From NCBI GenBank assembly GCA_031273735.1, contig JAISRI010000092.1:1-7890 (forward strand): DNA of 7,890 bases, in the 5' to 3' direction. Below, in pieces: positions 1 through 5,789 of the stretch (its first letter is position 1; each line of letters starts with the position of its first letter). Below the pieces are notes generated by a model, which worked only from the letters and a program-made list of their open reading frames with translations, was not told where the DNA came from and did not search any database. The DNA comes from Helicobacteraceae bacterium (GTDB lineage: Bacteria; Campylobacterota; Campylobacteria; Campylobacterales; SZUA-545). A program made the translations under genes and the position numbers.

Positions 1-915
1 TATATTGTCCAATACCTCCGAACTTAAGCGCGACTCCTCCACGCACCAAGAAAGCTCTTGATCGCTTAAAAACTTCGCGTTTGCCATCTGGTGGTTTCCC
101 GCCGCGAAAGGATACGGCACAAAAAGCGCGGGAAGCCCGTTGGCGGCAAGCTCGAATAGCGTTCCCGCGCCCGATCGCGCCACCGCGAAATCCGCTTTAA
201 TCAACTTTTCTATCAAATTGGGTTCAAACGCGAAGCGATCGGCGTCTATATCGTTTTGTTCGTAAAACCTATCGATTACGTCAAACTCCGCGTTTCCGCA
301 CTGATGAATGATCTTTATGCCGCGCTTATCGAGGCTTGGCGCGACGTTCATAGCGAAGTTGTTGATCGCGCTCGCCCCTTGCGAACCGCCCAAAAAGATC
401 ACGCATTTAATCCGCGATCGCGCGCGCGCCTTTTCAAAAAAGATTCGTTTAACGGGGTAATCCCTACAAGGGCTTTCGGGATCGAACGACGAAAAAAACG
501 CGGAGCAAAAGGATTTTAATCTGCGGTTAAGCTCGCCTTCCACCGCGTTTTGCTCGTGGATCACAAGCGGGATTTTAAGGCTTGCCGCCGCGATAGCCGC
601 AGGAGCCGCAGAGTAGCCGCCCGCGCTGAAAACCGCTTTGATCCCTAAAACCTTTAGACTTTTTCGCGCCTTCAAAGCAAGCCGCGCGATTTTTGACAGC
701 GCGAAAAGTTTGCCGATCCCTCTGCGATTGACCACGCCCGCGCTGGGCAGAAAAATCTTATCGATAAAACCGGAATCTTTGCCAAACCACGCGCGATCCT
801 GTCCGTTTTCGCTTCCAATATAAAAGGGCTTGAACCCTTTGGCGTTAAGAGCCTCTTTGATCGCCGCGACGACGGCTAAATGTCCGCCCGTGCCGCCGCC
901 CGTTAGTAGAATCAC
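1..915 (-). CDS. murG: MurG, UDP-N-acetylglucosamine transferase (lipid II synthesis), C-terminus cut by window edge
   Basis: MurG moves GlcNAc from UDP-GlcNAc onto lipid I to make lipid II at the inner face of the cytoplasmic membrane. The 305 visible residues are open with no frameshift. The N-terminal glycine-rich loop GGTGGH is at residues 7-12, followed by GGYSA (99-103) and IHEQN (119-123), all typical of the acceptor-binding half. The C-terminal half has LGGSQGA (175-181) and the donor-binding SGAGT-FELAANGLPALFVPYP stretch (248-269), with E255 and the N-H-Q at 274-276 in the places expected for UDP-GlcNAc contacts. MurG is usually about 340-360 residues, so roughly the last 35-50 are outside the window. 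The start is GTG at 915, and GTGA makes a 4-nt overlap with the ftsW stop, which points to translational coupling. An AAGG lies about 8 nt upstream. It is the last visible gene of the envelope operon. Confidence 0.97.
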   Translation of the reverse strand, partial: MILLTGGGTGGHLAVVAAIKEALNAKGFKPFYIGSENGQDRAWFGKDSGFIDKIFLPSAGVVNRRGIGKLFALSKIARLALKARKSLKVLGIKAVFSAGGYSAAPAAIAAASLKIPLVIHEQNAVEGELNRRLKSFCSAFFSSFDPESPCRDYPVKRIFFEKARARSRIKCVIFLGGSQGASAINNFAMNVAPSLDKRGIKIIHQCGNAEFDVIDRFYEQNDIDADRFAFEPNLIEKLIKADFAVARSGAGTLFELAANGLPALFVPYPFAAGNHQMANAKFLSDQELSWCVEESRLSSEVLDNI

Positions 916-2090
916 GCCCGCGCCTTTTTGCTGATCATTAGCACAAGTCCGATCGCTACCGAAAAGGCTACAAGCGACGCGCCGCCGTAGCTTAAAAACG
1001 GCGCGGGTATGCCTTTGATCGGAATTATGCCCGTCGCTCCCAGCGCGTTCATTAGAAATTGCGATGCGATCATAATGCCGACTCCTATGCTAAAAAGATA
1101 AAATATGGGATTTTCGCTTCTGTTGGCGATCTTAAATATACGATATATCGCGAGTAAAATCAATATACTGACCAACATAATCCCAAATAATCCCGTCTCT
1201 TCGGCTATTCCCGCCAGCGCGAAGTCGTTGTGCGCGTCGCTAAGAAAACCTAATTTTACAACTCCGCCGCCAAGCCCTACGCCCATTAAGCCGCCGTGAT
1301 GAATGGCGTGCATCGATTGCGTTACCTGATACGCGGCGTTTGCGCTCGATTCGTCGATACGCAAAACGTTGGCGATAAAATCGGGAAAAAGCGACAAAAT
1401 AAAATCCTGCGCGCTACTCCACCACTGCAAAACTCGATCGATCCTATGTCGCGCTTGCAGGATCAAAGCTATTCCGCCAAAAAACGAAACCCCTATCAAA
1501 AACAAAAAAACCTTAACGCTCGATCCCGCAAAAAAGATCATCAAAGTCATAACGCTACCAAGCACGACGACCTGACCAATATCGTTTTGCATAACGGCGA
1601 TCAAGATCACGGCGACAAGAAAGATCGCCGCGTAAGGCATAAGCGCGCCAAGCTCCTGCGCAAAGGTAAAGCTCTCTTCCGTCGTCTTTGGACGGTAGAG
1701 CTTTCGCGTCAAACTCCACGCCAAAAAATAGATAAAACCCACTTTAAAAAACTCGACGGGCGTAACGCTAAGCGATCCGAACCTAATCCAGCGCCTCGCG
1801 CCGTTAATCGTAGGCACGAGCGTTTCGGGCATAAAGGGCATAAAAAACATTAACGCAAAAAATATAAAGAACAGCCCGAAACCGATCTTTGTCGCCCACC
1901 GATCGGCGTCAAGCCGCGCTATAAACCAAATTAAAAAGATTGAAAGGAGCGCGTAGGAAACCTGCCTGATAAAGAAATAGTAGTGCGCTACGCCGATTCG
2001 TTGCGTCAAATACAGCGGCAACGAAAGCGCGAATAACGCTCCCGCGAAAGTAAGCGTAGCGACGTAAAAAAATAGATAGCGATCGCTCAA
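912..2090 (-). CDS. ftsW: FtsW, septal peptidoglycan polymerase (SEDS family)
   Basis: FtsW is a polytopic membrane glycosyltransferase that polymerises lipid II at the division septum together with a class b PBP. The 392 residues contain about ten hydrophobic segments (near 4-26, 40-59, 67-87, 110-128, 149-168, 170-188, 192-210, 292-318, 329-350, 363-386). SEDS motifs are NGARRWIRFG (96-105), PVEFFK (111-116), QNDIG (168-172), AHNDF (286-290) with D289 at the catalytic Asp position, and the signature PIKGIPAPFLSYGG (357-370). The loop between R214 and Y254 is about 20 residues longer than in E. coli FtsW; I recall similar loops in Campylobacter. The start is TTG at 2090: an in-frame TGA lies just upstream, no ATG, GTG or other TTG intervenes, and the next candidate would cut into the first membrane segment. 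No Shine-Dalgarno is visible, so coupling to the gene ending 5 nt upstream is likely. RodA is the alternative, but adjacency to murG favours FtsW. Confidence 0.93.
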   Translation of the reverse strand: MSDRYLFFYVATLTFAGALFALSLPLYLTQRIGVAHYYFFIRQVSYALLSIFLIWFIARLDADRWATKIGFGLFFIFFALMFFMPFMPETLVPTINGARRWIRFGSLSVTPVEFFKVGFIYFLAWSLTRKLYRPKTTEESFTFAQELGALMPYAAIFLVAVILIAVMQNDIGQVVVLGSVMTLMIFFAGSSVKVFLFLIGVSFFGGIALILQARHRIDRVLQWWSSAQDFILSLFPDFIANVLRIDESSANAAYQVTQSMHAIHHGGLMGVGLGGGVVKLGFLSDAHNDFALAGIAEETGLFGIMLVSILILLAIYRIFKIANRSENPIFYLFSIGVGIMIASQFLMNALGATGIIPIKGIPAPFLSYGGASLVAFSVAIGLVLMISKKARA

Positions 2091-2095
2091 GTTAT

Positions 2096-3352
2096 TTAGC
2101 GTAGCGTAACGACGGGTCCGTCAGCCGTTCGCTTTAAATCGTATCCGTATGATCTATCCAACACGACCACCACGCGATAACTTCCCGTATGCCGTCCGAT
2201 CGAAACCTTTCGAAACGTCCCGTTTGGATCCAGCGGCAGAGTTAGACTTTGCACCGCGTTTGCGCGCGAGAAGTCCAAAACTAGCCTAGCGGGATTTTCA
2301 AGCGCGAAATCGCGCAATAGCGGATCGTCGGTTTTGAAGGCGATCCTATCCCAGCCGTATTCGATCGTCAGAAACTCCATACCTTTGAAACGCGCAATAC
2401 TCGGACGCTTTTTTGCGTCGTTTTGAACGGGTTTTTCGTCCAAAATAAGCGATTTTAGCTCGGTTAAAGCGCGCGTTTTGGCTATTTGGGCGGCTAAAAC
2501 GCCGCGTTCGTTCTCTTTTGCGCTCCAGTTTGGATCGCTTACGATCGCGCTTAAGGCGATCTGATTATCCGCAAAAACCGCCCAATCCAGCGGCGTATAG
2601 CCGCTAGCGTCGATCGCGTTAGTCGCCGCGCCTTTAGCCAAAAGCGCGTTTGTCGTATCCTCGTCTTTAAGCAGGATCGCCCAAACAAGCGGGGTCATAC
2701 CTTCGTCGTCGGCAAGCTCTATATTCGCGCCTTTTTCGATCATCTTTTGCGCCAAATTACTCTGTTTTGTTTTGATTGCGTATAGCAAAAGCGCGTGTTC
2801 GCCCACCCCGCCCAAGTTGGGATCCGCTCCGCTATTTAATAGCGCGATTGCCATTTGGCGATAATCGGGGCTTGTAATGCCGCCCAAAACGGCGATCGTT
2901 AGCGGCGAGGGAACGCCTACGTTTGGATTGGCGCCGCACGATAGCAACGCTTTCGCGCTCTCCAACGCGCCCTCTTGTAAAGAGAGCGTCAGAAGCGGAA
3001 GCCTATGCGCGCCGAACGCGTCGTAGTTCGCGCCCGCTTTGCAAAGCCGCTCGATCATAACGCGATCGTTTGCCTGCGCGGCGATCGAAAGCGGCAAAAC
3101 GCCTTGTTCGCTAGGTTTATTAACGTCGGCTTTTTTGCCCTCTATCAGTCGTTTTAAGTTAGCGGTTAGATCCGAAAGCGTTTCCGCGCTCGTCTCTTCC
3201 GATCGCGCCGCGACGTAATAATCGATCAGCGTTTGCGTTAGCGCGGTTTCGTCGGGGCTTTTTGCCGCGTCTTTGGATTCGCTTAATCCCATATGCGGTC
3301 TAGCGCACGCCACAAGTAAAACGCATAGCGCCGCGAGCGTTGCGATTTTCAT
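2096..3352 (-). CDS. Ankyrin-repeat lipoprotein with C-terminal AMIN domain
   Basis: Predicted exported lipoprotein of 418 residues. The N-terminus has a short basic and hydrophobic signal with lipobox LVAC, the lipidated cysteine being C16; Ala at +2 and no Asp argues for outer-membrane sorting if Lol rules apply. A polar linker (17-80) leads into about six ankyrin repeats (roughly 83-110, 116-143, 147-180, 184-213, 217-246, 250-280), recognisable by endings such as KAGANYDAFG, SCGANPN, NSGADPN and EKGANIE and by EGMTPLVWA and SGYTPLDWA at repeat starts. Residues about 325-418 form an AMIN-type domain: alternating beta strands with ENPARLVLDF (352-361), RKVSIG (381-386), a VVVVLD strand (394-399) and a final VVTLR. 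AMIN domains bind peptidoglycan and localise amidases and secretins. The start ATG has GGCGGG 8 nt upstream. It lies 14 nt after the small membrane-tail gene and 5 nt before ftsW. A role in division or wall remodelling is inferred from context; its partner is unknown. Confidence 0.88.
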   Translation of the reverse strand: MKIATLAALCVLLVACARPHMGLSESKDAAKSPDETALTQTLIDYYVAARSEETSAETLSDLTANLKRLIEGKKADVNKPSEQGVLPLSIAAQANDRVMIERLCKAGANYDAFGAHRLPLLTLSLQEGALESAKALLSCGANPNVGVPSPLTIAVLGGITSPDYRQMAIALLNSGADPNLGGVGEHALLLYAIKTKQSNLAQKMIEKGANIELADDEGMTPLVWAILLKDEDTTNALLAKGAATNAIDASGYTPLDWAVFADNQIALSAIVSDPNWSAKENERGVLAAQIAKTRALTELKSLILDEKPVQNDAKKRPSIARFKGMEFLTIEYGWDRIAFKTDDPLLRDFALENPARLVLDFSRANAVQSLTLPLDPNGTFRKVSIGRHTGSYRVVVVLDRSYGYDLKRTADGPVVTLR

Positions 3353-3366
3353 AGCTTAATCCCGCC

Positions 3367-3708
3367 TTATTCGTCTGTTTGCTTAAAGCGATTTAACAGG
3401 GCTAAAACCGCAAGTCCTACAATAAGCCCGATCGCTCCTGTCCCCACAGCCGCCGTCGCCGCGATCGCTATCACCGCCGCGCCGTTGCGCCACGCCCAGC
3501 CGGAAGCTATTTCAAAATAGGGAGACGATTTATCTACAAACTCTTTTGACGTTTTTGCCGCATTCTCAAAAAATCCGCTTTTGCGCCGATTTTCGTCTTT
3601 AGCCGCCTCGTCGATCGTTTCCTCTCGCGGATTTTCGCTCTTAGCCGTTTCGTCGATCGTTTCCTCTTGTTGTCGCTCGTTCGTTTCGGAAGTTTTCTTT
3701 CTCGGCAT
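3367..3708 (-). CDS. Small acidic-repeat protein with hydrophobic C-terminal tail, function unknown
   Basis: I do not recognise this gene. From the preferred start it encodes 113 residues. The N-terminal part begins MPRKK and is highly charged, with a 14-residue unit present twice in tandem: EETIDETAKSENPR and EETIDEAAKDENRR. A middle section (KSGFFENAAKTSKEFVDKSS) leads to a Gly/Ala-rich hydrophobic stretch of about 30 residues near the C-terminus (about residues 76-106), followed by NRFKQTDE. This predicts a C-terminally anchored membrane protein with a cytoplasmic charged head, or a hairpin membrane insertion through the glycines. An ATG 36 nt further upstream (3744) would add 12 residues but has no Shine-Dalgarno, whereas the chosen ATG has AGAGGG 6 nt upstream. 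It sits 14 nt before the ankyrin-AMIN gene and probably heads the ftsW-murG operon. Sequence style and codon use match its neighbours. Confidence 0.65.
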   Translation of the reverse strand: MPRKKTSETNERQQEETIDETAKSENPREETIDEAAKDENRRKSGFFENAAKTSKEFVDKSSPYFEIASGWAWRNGAAVIAIAATAAVGTGAIGLIVGLAVLALLNRFKQTDE

Positions 3709-3714
3709 TTTAAT

Positions 3715-3720
3715 CCCTCT
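3715..3720 (-). promoter_or_regulatory. Ribosome binding site deciding the start of the small acidic-repeat gene
   Basis: On the minus strand AGAGGG ends 6 nt before the ATG at 3708. The alternative ATG at 3744 has no comparable purine run, so the downstream start is preferred. Confidence 0.6.
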
Positions 3721-3768
3721 TAATTTTATGTAACCCGCGATCATACAAACTTTTCACTAAAAAGCGTT

Positions 3769-3792
3769 GTTACAGATAATTTTATCTGTAAC
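3769..3792. terminator. Inverted repeat across the nth stop codon, possible terminator
   Basis: A perfect inverted repeat has arms GTTACAGATAA (3769-3779) and TTATCTGTAAC (3782-3792) separated by two T. In an RNA hairpin the central A-T pairs would open to give about ten pairs and a four-base loop. It lies over the last codons and TAA stop of nth. In the nth direction the stem is followed by AACGC and then TTTTT. The stem is AT-rich and the T run begins five bases after it, so an intrinsic terminator is possible but not classical. A symmetric protein-binding site for the downstream operon is the alternative. Confidence 0.45.
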
Positions 3793-4438
3793 GTTTTACC
3801 CCGTTTTTCTCGCAAAGCGACGCGATCGGGCATTTGGAACAGAGCGGCGAAACGCTTTTACATATCGTCTGTCCAAACGCCACAAGCAGATCGTTTATAC
3901 CGCTCCAGCGTTCAATCGGAACTCGTTTTCGAATCGCCGTTTCGGTCTCTTCGGGCGTTTTTGTCCGTAAAAATCCTAAAATATTACTAATGCGATGAAC
4001 GTGCGTATCGACGCACACCGCAGGCAGATTAAAACCAAGCGATAAGACTAGATTCGCCGTTTTACGCCCCACGCCCTTGAAACTTGTTAGCGTATCGAGA
4101 TCGCTTGGGACTTTACCGCCAAAATCGTCGATTAGCCGTTGCGAAATCTCTAAAATCCGCTCGGCTTTATCGCGGTAAAAACCGACGGGATAGATCGCGT
4201 TTTGGATCGTTTGCGCGTTTAATTTGATCATTTCTTCGGGCGTTTTGGCAAGCGCAAAAAGCCGCTCGCTTGCCTTTGCGGTCGTTTCGTCTTTGGTGCG
4301 AAGGCTTAACAAAGTCGAGATCAACACCAAATACGGATCGCGAGAGCTTGTAGCGATTAGGGTAACGACGGGCGCGTTCCACTTTGGATATTCGCCCGCC
4401 AAAATATCCAACGCCTTCAAATACCCCTCAAGCGTCAT
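3782..4438 (-). CDS. nth: Endonuclease III family DNA glycosylase/AP lyase
   Basis: Base-excision repair enzyme that removes oxidised pyrimidines and nicks abasic sites; cytoplasmic. From the ATG at 4438 it has 218 residues, close to the 211 of E. coli Nth. The helix-hairpin-helix reads TSFKGVGRKTANLVLSLGF (from about 118), with the Schiff-base lysine at K126 in GVGRKT. The catalytic aspartate is D144 in VDTHVHR. The C-terminus has the [4Fe-4S] ligand pattern C-X6-C-X2-C-X5-C at C193, C200, C203 and C209. The N-terminal helix carries ISTLLSLRTKDETT where E. coli has LLSAQATD, so this is the SLRTKD-type branch rather than the classical one, and substrate preference could differ. The ATG is chosen over a TTG at 4468 because AAGGAG lies 4 nt upstream of it. 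The gene follows the SMI1/KNR4 gene by 69 nt and ends in an inverted repeat. Confidence 0.93.
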   Translation of the reverse strand: MTLEGYLKALDILAGEYPKWNAPVVTLIATSSRDPYLVLISTLLSLRTKDETTAKASERLFALAKTPEEMIKLNAQTIQNAIYPVGFYRDKAERILEISQRLIDDFGGKVPSDLDTLTSFKGVGRKTANLVLSLGFNLPAVCVDTHVHRISNILGFLRTKTPEETETAIRKRVPIERWSGINDLLVAFGQTICKSVSPLCSKCPIASLCEKNGVKRYR

Positions 4439-4442
4439 AAAA

Positions 4443-4448
4443 CTCCTT
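4443..4448 (-). promoter_or_regulatory. Ribosome binding site deciding the nth start
   Basis: AAGGAG on the minus strand ends 4 nt before the ATG at 4438. The upstream in-frame TTG (4468) has GGAGG about 10 nt away, and that sequence sits in a predicted hairpin, so the ATG is preferred. Confidence 0.65.
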
Positions 4449-4471
4449 TTTTTTGCTATTTCATACAATAA

Positions 4472-4507
4472 TTTTTCGCCTCCGCGTAATCGCGGGAAAG
4501 AGAAAAA
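4472..4507 (-). repeat. Two-tier inverted repeat between the SMI1/KNR4 gene and nth
   Basis: Read on the minus strand, directly after the TAG stop, TTTTTC (4507-4502) can pair with GAAAAA (4477-4472), and inside it CCGCG (4495-4491) pairs with CGCGG (4486-4482) around a four-base loop. A short internal loop separates the two stems. No T run follows in either direction, so it is not a typical intrinsic terminator. It could protect the upstream mRNA end or affect nth translation. Confidence 0.35.
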
Positions 4508-5524
4508 CTAGTTATCTGTTTTGCTCTTAAAAGCGGCTACGATTTTAGCTTCGGCGGCGGGGGTAAGCCTAAAGCCGTCCGCTCCCTCTTTCAATTCGCC
4601 GCTATTAACTCTTTCGTTCCACCAATCTTCCACGAAGCCGCGCGCGTAGCCGCCTGTGCAAAACTCGTATGGATTGTCGCATATACTAAAAACTATCATT
4701 AATTCGTAACTAGGCAAATCGTAAGAGGTTTCAAAAAGTCTTTTATTATTTGTATAGTAATCGAAATTTTTCGCGGTATTATACGAGCTATAAAGCCAAA
4801 ATATAACGTCATACATAAGCGTCGATAGCTCGTCGCTATGCAGAGAAAAATGCCCCTTCTCTTCGACGATCAGTTCGGCTAACTTTCGCAATCTTTGCGG
4901 CGCGTCGGGCAGTATCGGCTTGACAATTTCAAAAGCTTTCAAGAGTATCGGTGAAAAGCCGCCTTCGCGGACTTTTTCAAGGTCGTTTAGTTTATCCTCT
5001 TCGGAAGTATCAAAAACCTCCTCATCAACCAACCCTTTGATAAACTCCTCAAAGTTTTTAGCCAAGAAAACTATCCTATAATCATCCTCTTGATCAACAT
5101 ATACCACCTCGGGTTCGCCTCTCTTGCCGCATTTGCGGTAGTCGAGCATTATCATTTCGTGTCCGGCGCTTGGCGTATCGGCGATGCAAATGCCTATATC
5201 GGGATAGCCCCACTCCTCTTTCATAAAATTGTTACCTAACTCTCCGCAAAGCGAATAGATTTTTTTCCGTCCGATACTCATAATGCCCGTTATCGCGATA
5301 TGATCCTCCGCCCAACCTGTAGGCTCATTAGTGGGAAAGTCTGTTTTTGTGGGCGTTCCGCCGTTATGCAAACGCATCAACTCTATATACGAAGCGGGCA
5401 GCTTATAACCGCCGATCTCCTCTTCTATGGAGCTTATCAACTCATCACTCGGATACGCCTCTACATAATCTTGCGAATAGTCGTCGTCCCAAAAATCGCT
5501 TAAATCAAAATCCTCAAAAGCCAT
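4508..5524 (-). CDS. SMI1/KNR4 (SUKH-1) family protein, probable orphan immunity-type protein
   Basis: Acidic cytoplasmic protein of 338 residues. The N-terminal 20 residues are very rich in Asp and Glu. Residues about 26-165 match the SMI1/KNR4 fold: an SDELISSIEEEIGGYKLPASY helix region, LMRLHNGG (49-56), GYPDIGICIADTPSAGHEMI (106-125), MLDYR (126-130), and EPEVVYVDQEDD before a closing FEEFIKGL helix. The remaining 170 residues are an unrecognised, mostly helical extension ending in a Trp-rich VEDWWNER segment. SUKH proteins commonly neutralise polymorphic toxins, often nucleases, and often stand alone as decoy immunity genes; that role here is inferred, since no toxin is in the window. 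AAGGAG lies 6 nt before the ATG. The gene is AT-richer than its neighbours, has only four GATC and no GATCG, and lies just downstream of tRNA-Ser, suggesting recent acquisition. Confidence 0.82.
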   Translation of the reverse strand: MAFEDFDLSDFWDDDYSQDYVEAYPSDELISSIEEEIGGYKLPASYIELMRLHNGGTPTKTDFPTNEPTGWAEDHIAITGIMSIGRKKIYSLCGELGNNFMKEEWGYPDIGICIADTPSAGHEMIMLDYRKCGKRGEPEVVYVDQEDDYRIVFLAKNFEEFIKGLVDEEVFDTSEEDKLNDLEKVREGGFSPILLKAFEIVKPILPDAPQRLRKLAELIVEEKGHFSLHSDELSTLMYDVIFWLYSSYNTAKNFDYYTNNKRLFETSYDLPSYELMIVFSICDNPYEFCTGGYARGFVEDWWNERVNSGELKEGADGFRLTPAAEAKIVAAFKSKTDN

Positions 5525-5642
5525 CGCTCTCTCCTTATATTAGGCTGATTAAATCTATAAAGCGCTAGGATATAAAACCTCGTATTGTGGCGCTATTTGT
5601 GGTCTTAATATGGGGAATAAACCAACAAAGCGTCTTGTGGTG
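5525..5642 (-). other. Intergenic leader between tRNA-Ser and the SMI1/KNR4 gene
   Basis: This 118-nt AT-rich spacer holds AAGGAG (5531-5536) before the SMI1/KNR4 start and AT-rich stretches such as TTTATAGAT and TTTTATATC (minus strand) that could serve as -10 regions; none stands out. CCACAA occurs three times on the minus strand (at 5635-5640, 5597-5602, 5585-5590). The copy next to the tRNA can form a weak hairpin with TTGTTGG (5622-5628), followed by TTTATT, a possible weak tRNA terminator. Confidence 0.4.
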
Positions 5643-5732
5643 TGGCGGACAGGGAGGGATTCGAACCCTCGATACCCGCAAGGGTATATCAGTTTTCGAG
5701 ACTGACGCCTTCAACCGCTCGGCCACCTGTCC
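5643..5732 (-). tRNA. tRNA-Ser, anticodon CGA (reads UCG)
   Basis: Ninety-nucleotide class II tRNA on the minus strand. The acceptor stem pairs GGACAGG (5732-5726) with CCTGTCC (5653-5647), then a G discriminator and an encoded CCA (5645-5643). The D arm reads TGGCCGAGCGG. The anticodon stem TCAGT/ACTGA encloses the loop CTCGAAA, giving anticodon CGA after the invariant T. The long variable arm TACCC-TTGC-GGGTA is diagnostic of serine, and the T arm carries GGTTCGAAT between GAGG and CCTC. It lies 57 nt downstream of ispA on the same strand. Confidence 0.97.
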
Positions 5733-5746
5733 AAATAAAGTCGCGT

Positions 5747-5752
5747 ATTCTA
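5747..5752 (-). promoter_or_regulatory. Candidate -10 element for tRNA-Ser
   Basis: TAGAAT on the minus strand lies 14 nt upstream of the mature tRNA 5' end, five of six matches to TATAAT. No good -35 box is seen, but T-rich sequence (GTTTTTGG) lies upstream, as is usual for Campylobacterota sigma-70 promoters. A small palindrome GCTAAATTAGC (5753-5763) directly abuts it and might instead be part of the ispA transcript end. Confidence 0.4.
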
Positions 5753-5789
5753 GCTAAATTAGCCAAAAACGACGCTACTTGACGCGCTC

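Noticed and set aside
1296..1853. A 185-codon plus-strand open frame antisense to ftsW, rich in Lys and Arg
   Set aside because: It is the shadow of a hydrophobic minus-strand gene: low-complexity basic composition, no domain, no ribosome site, and fully covered by a well-supported ftsW.
4439..4468. Upstream TTG start for nth adding ten residues
   Set aside because: The ATG at 4438 has AAGGAG at good spacing, and the extra residues have no counterpart in Nth proteins.
5585..5647. TTGTGG repeats next to the tRNA-Ser 3' end as an integration (att) duplication
   Set aside because: The shared sequence with the tRNA end is only seven bases (TGTGGCG), too short, and no integrase or second tRNA 3' fragment is in the window.
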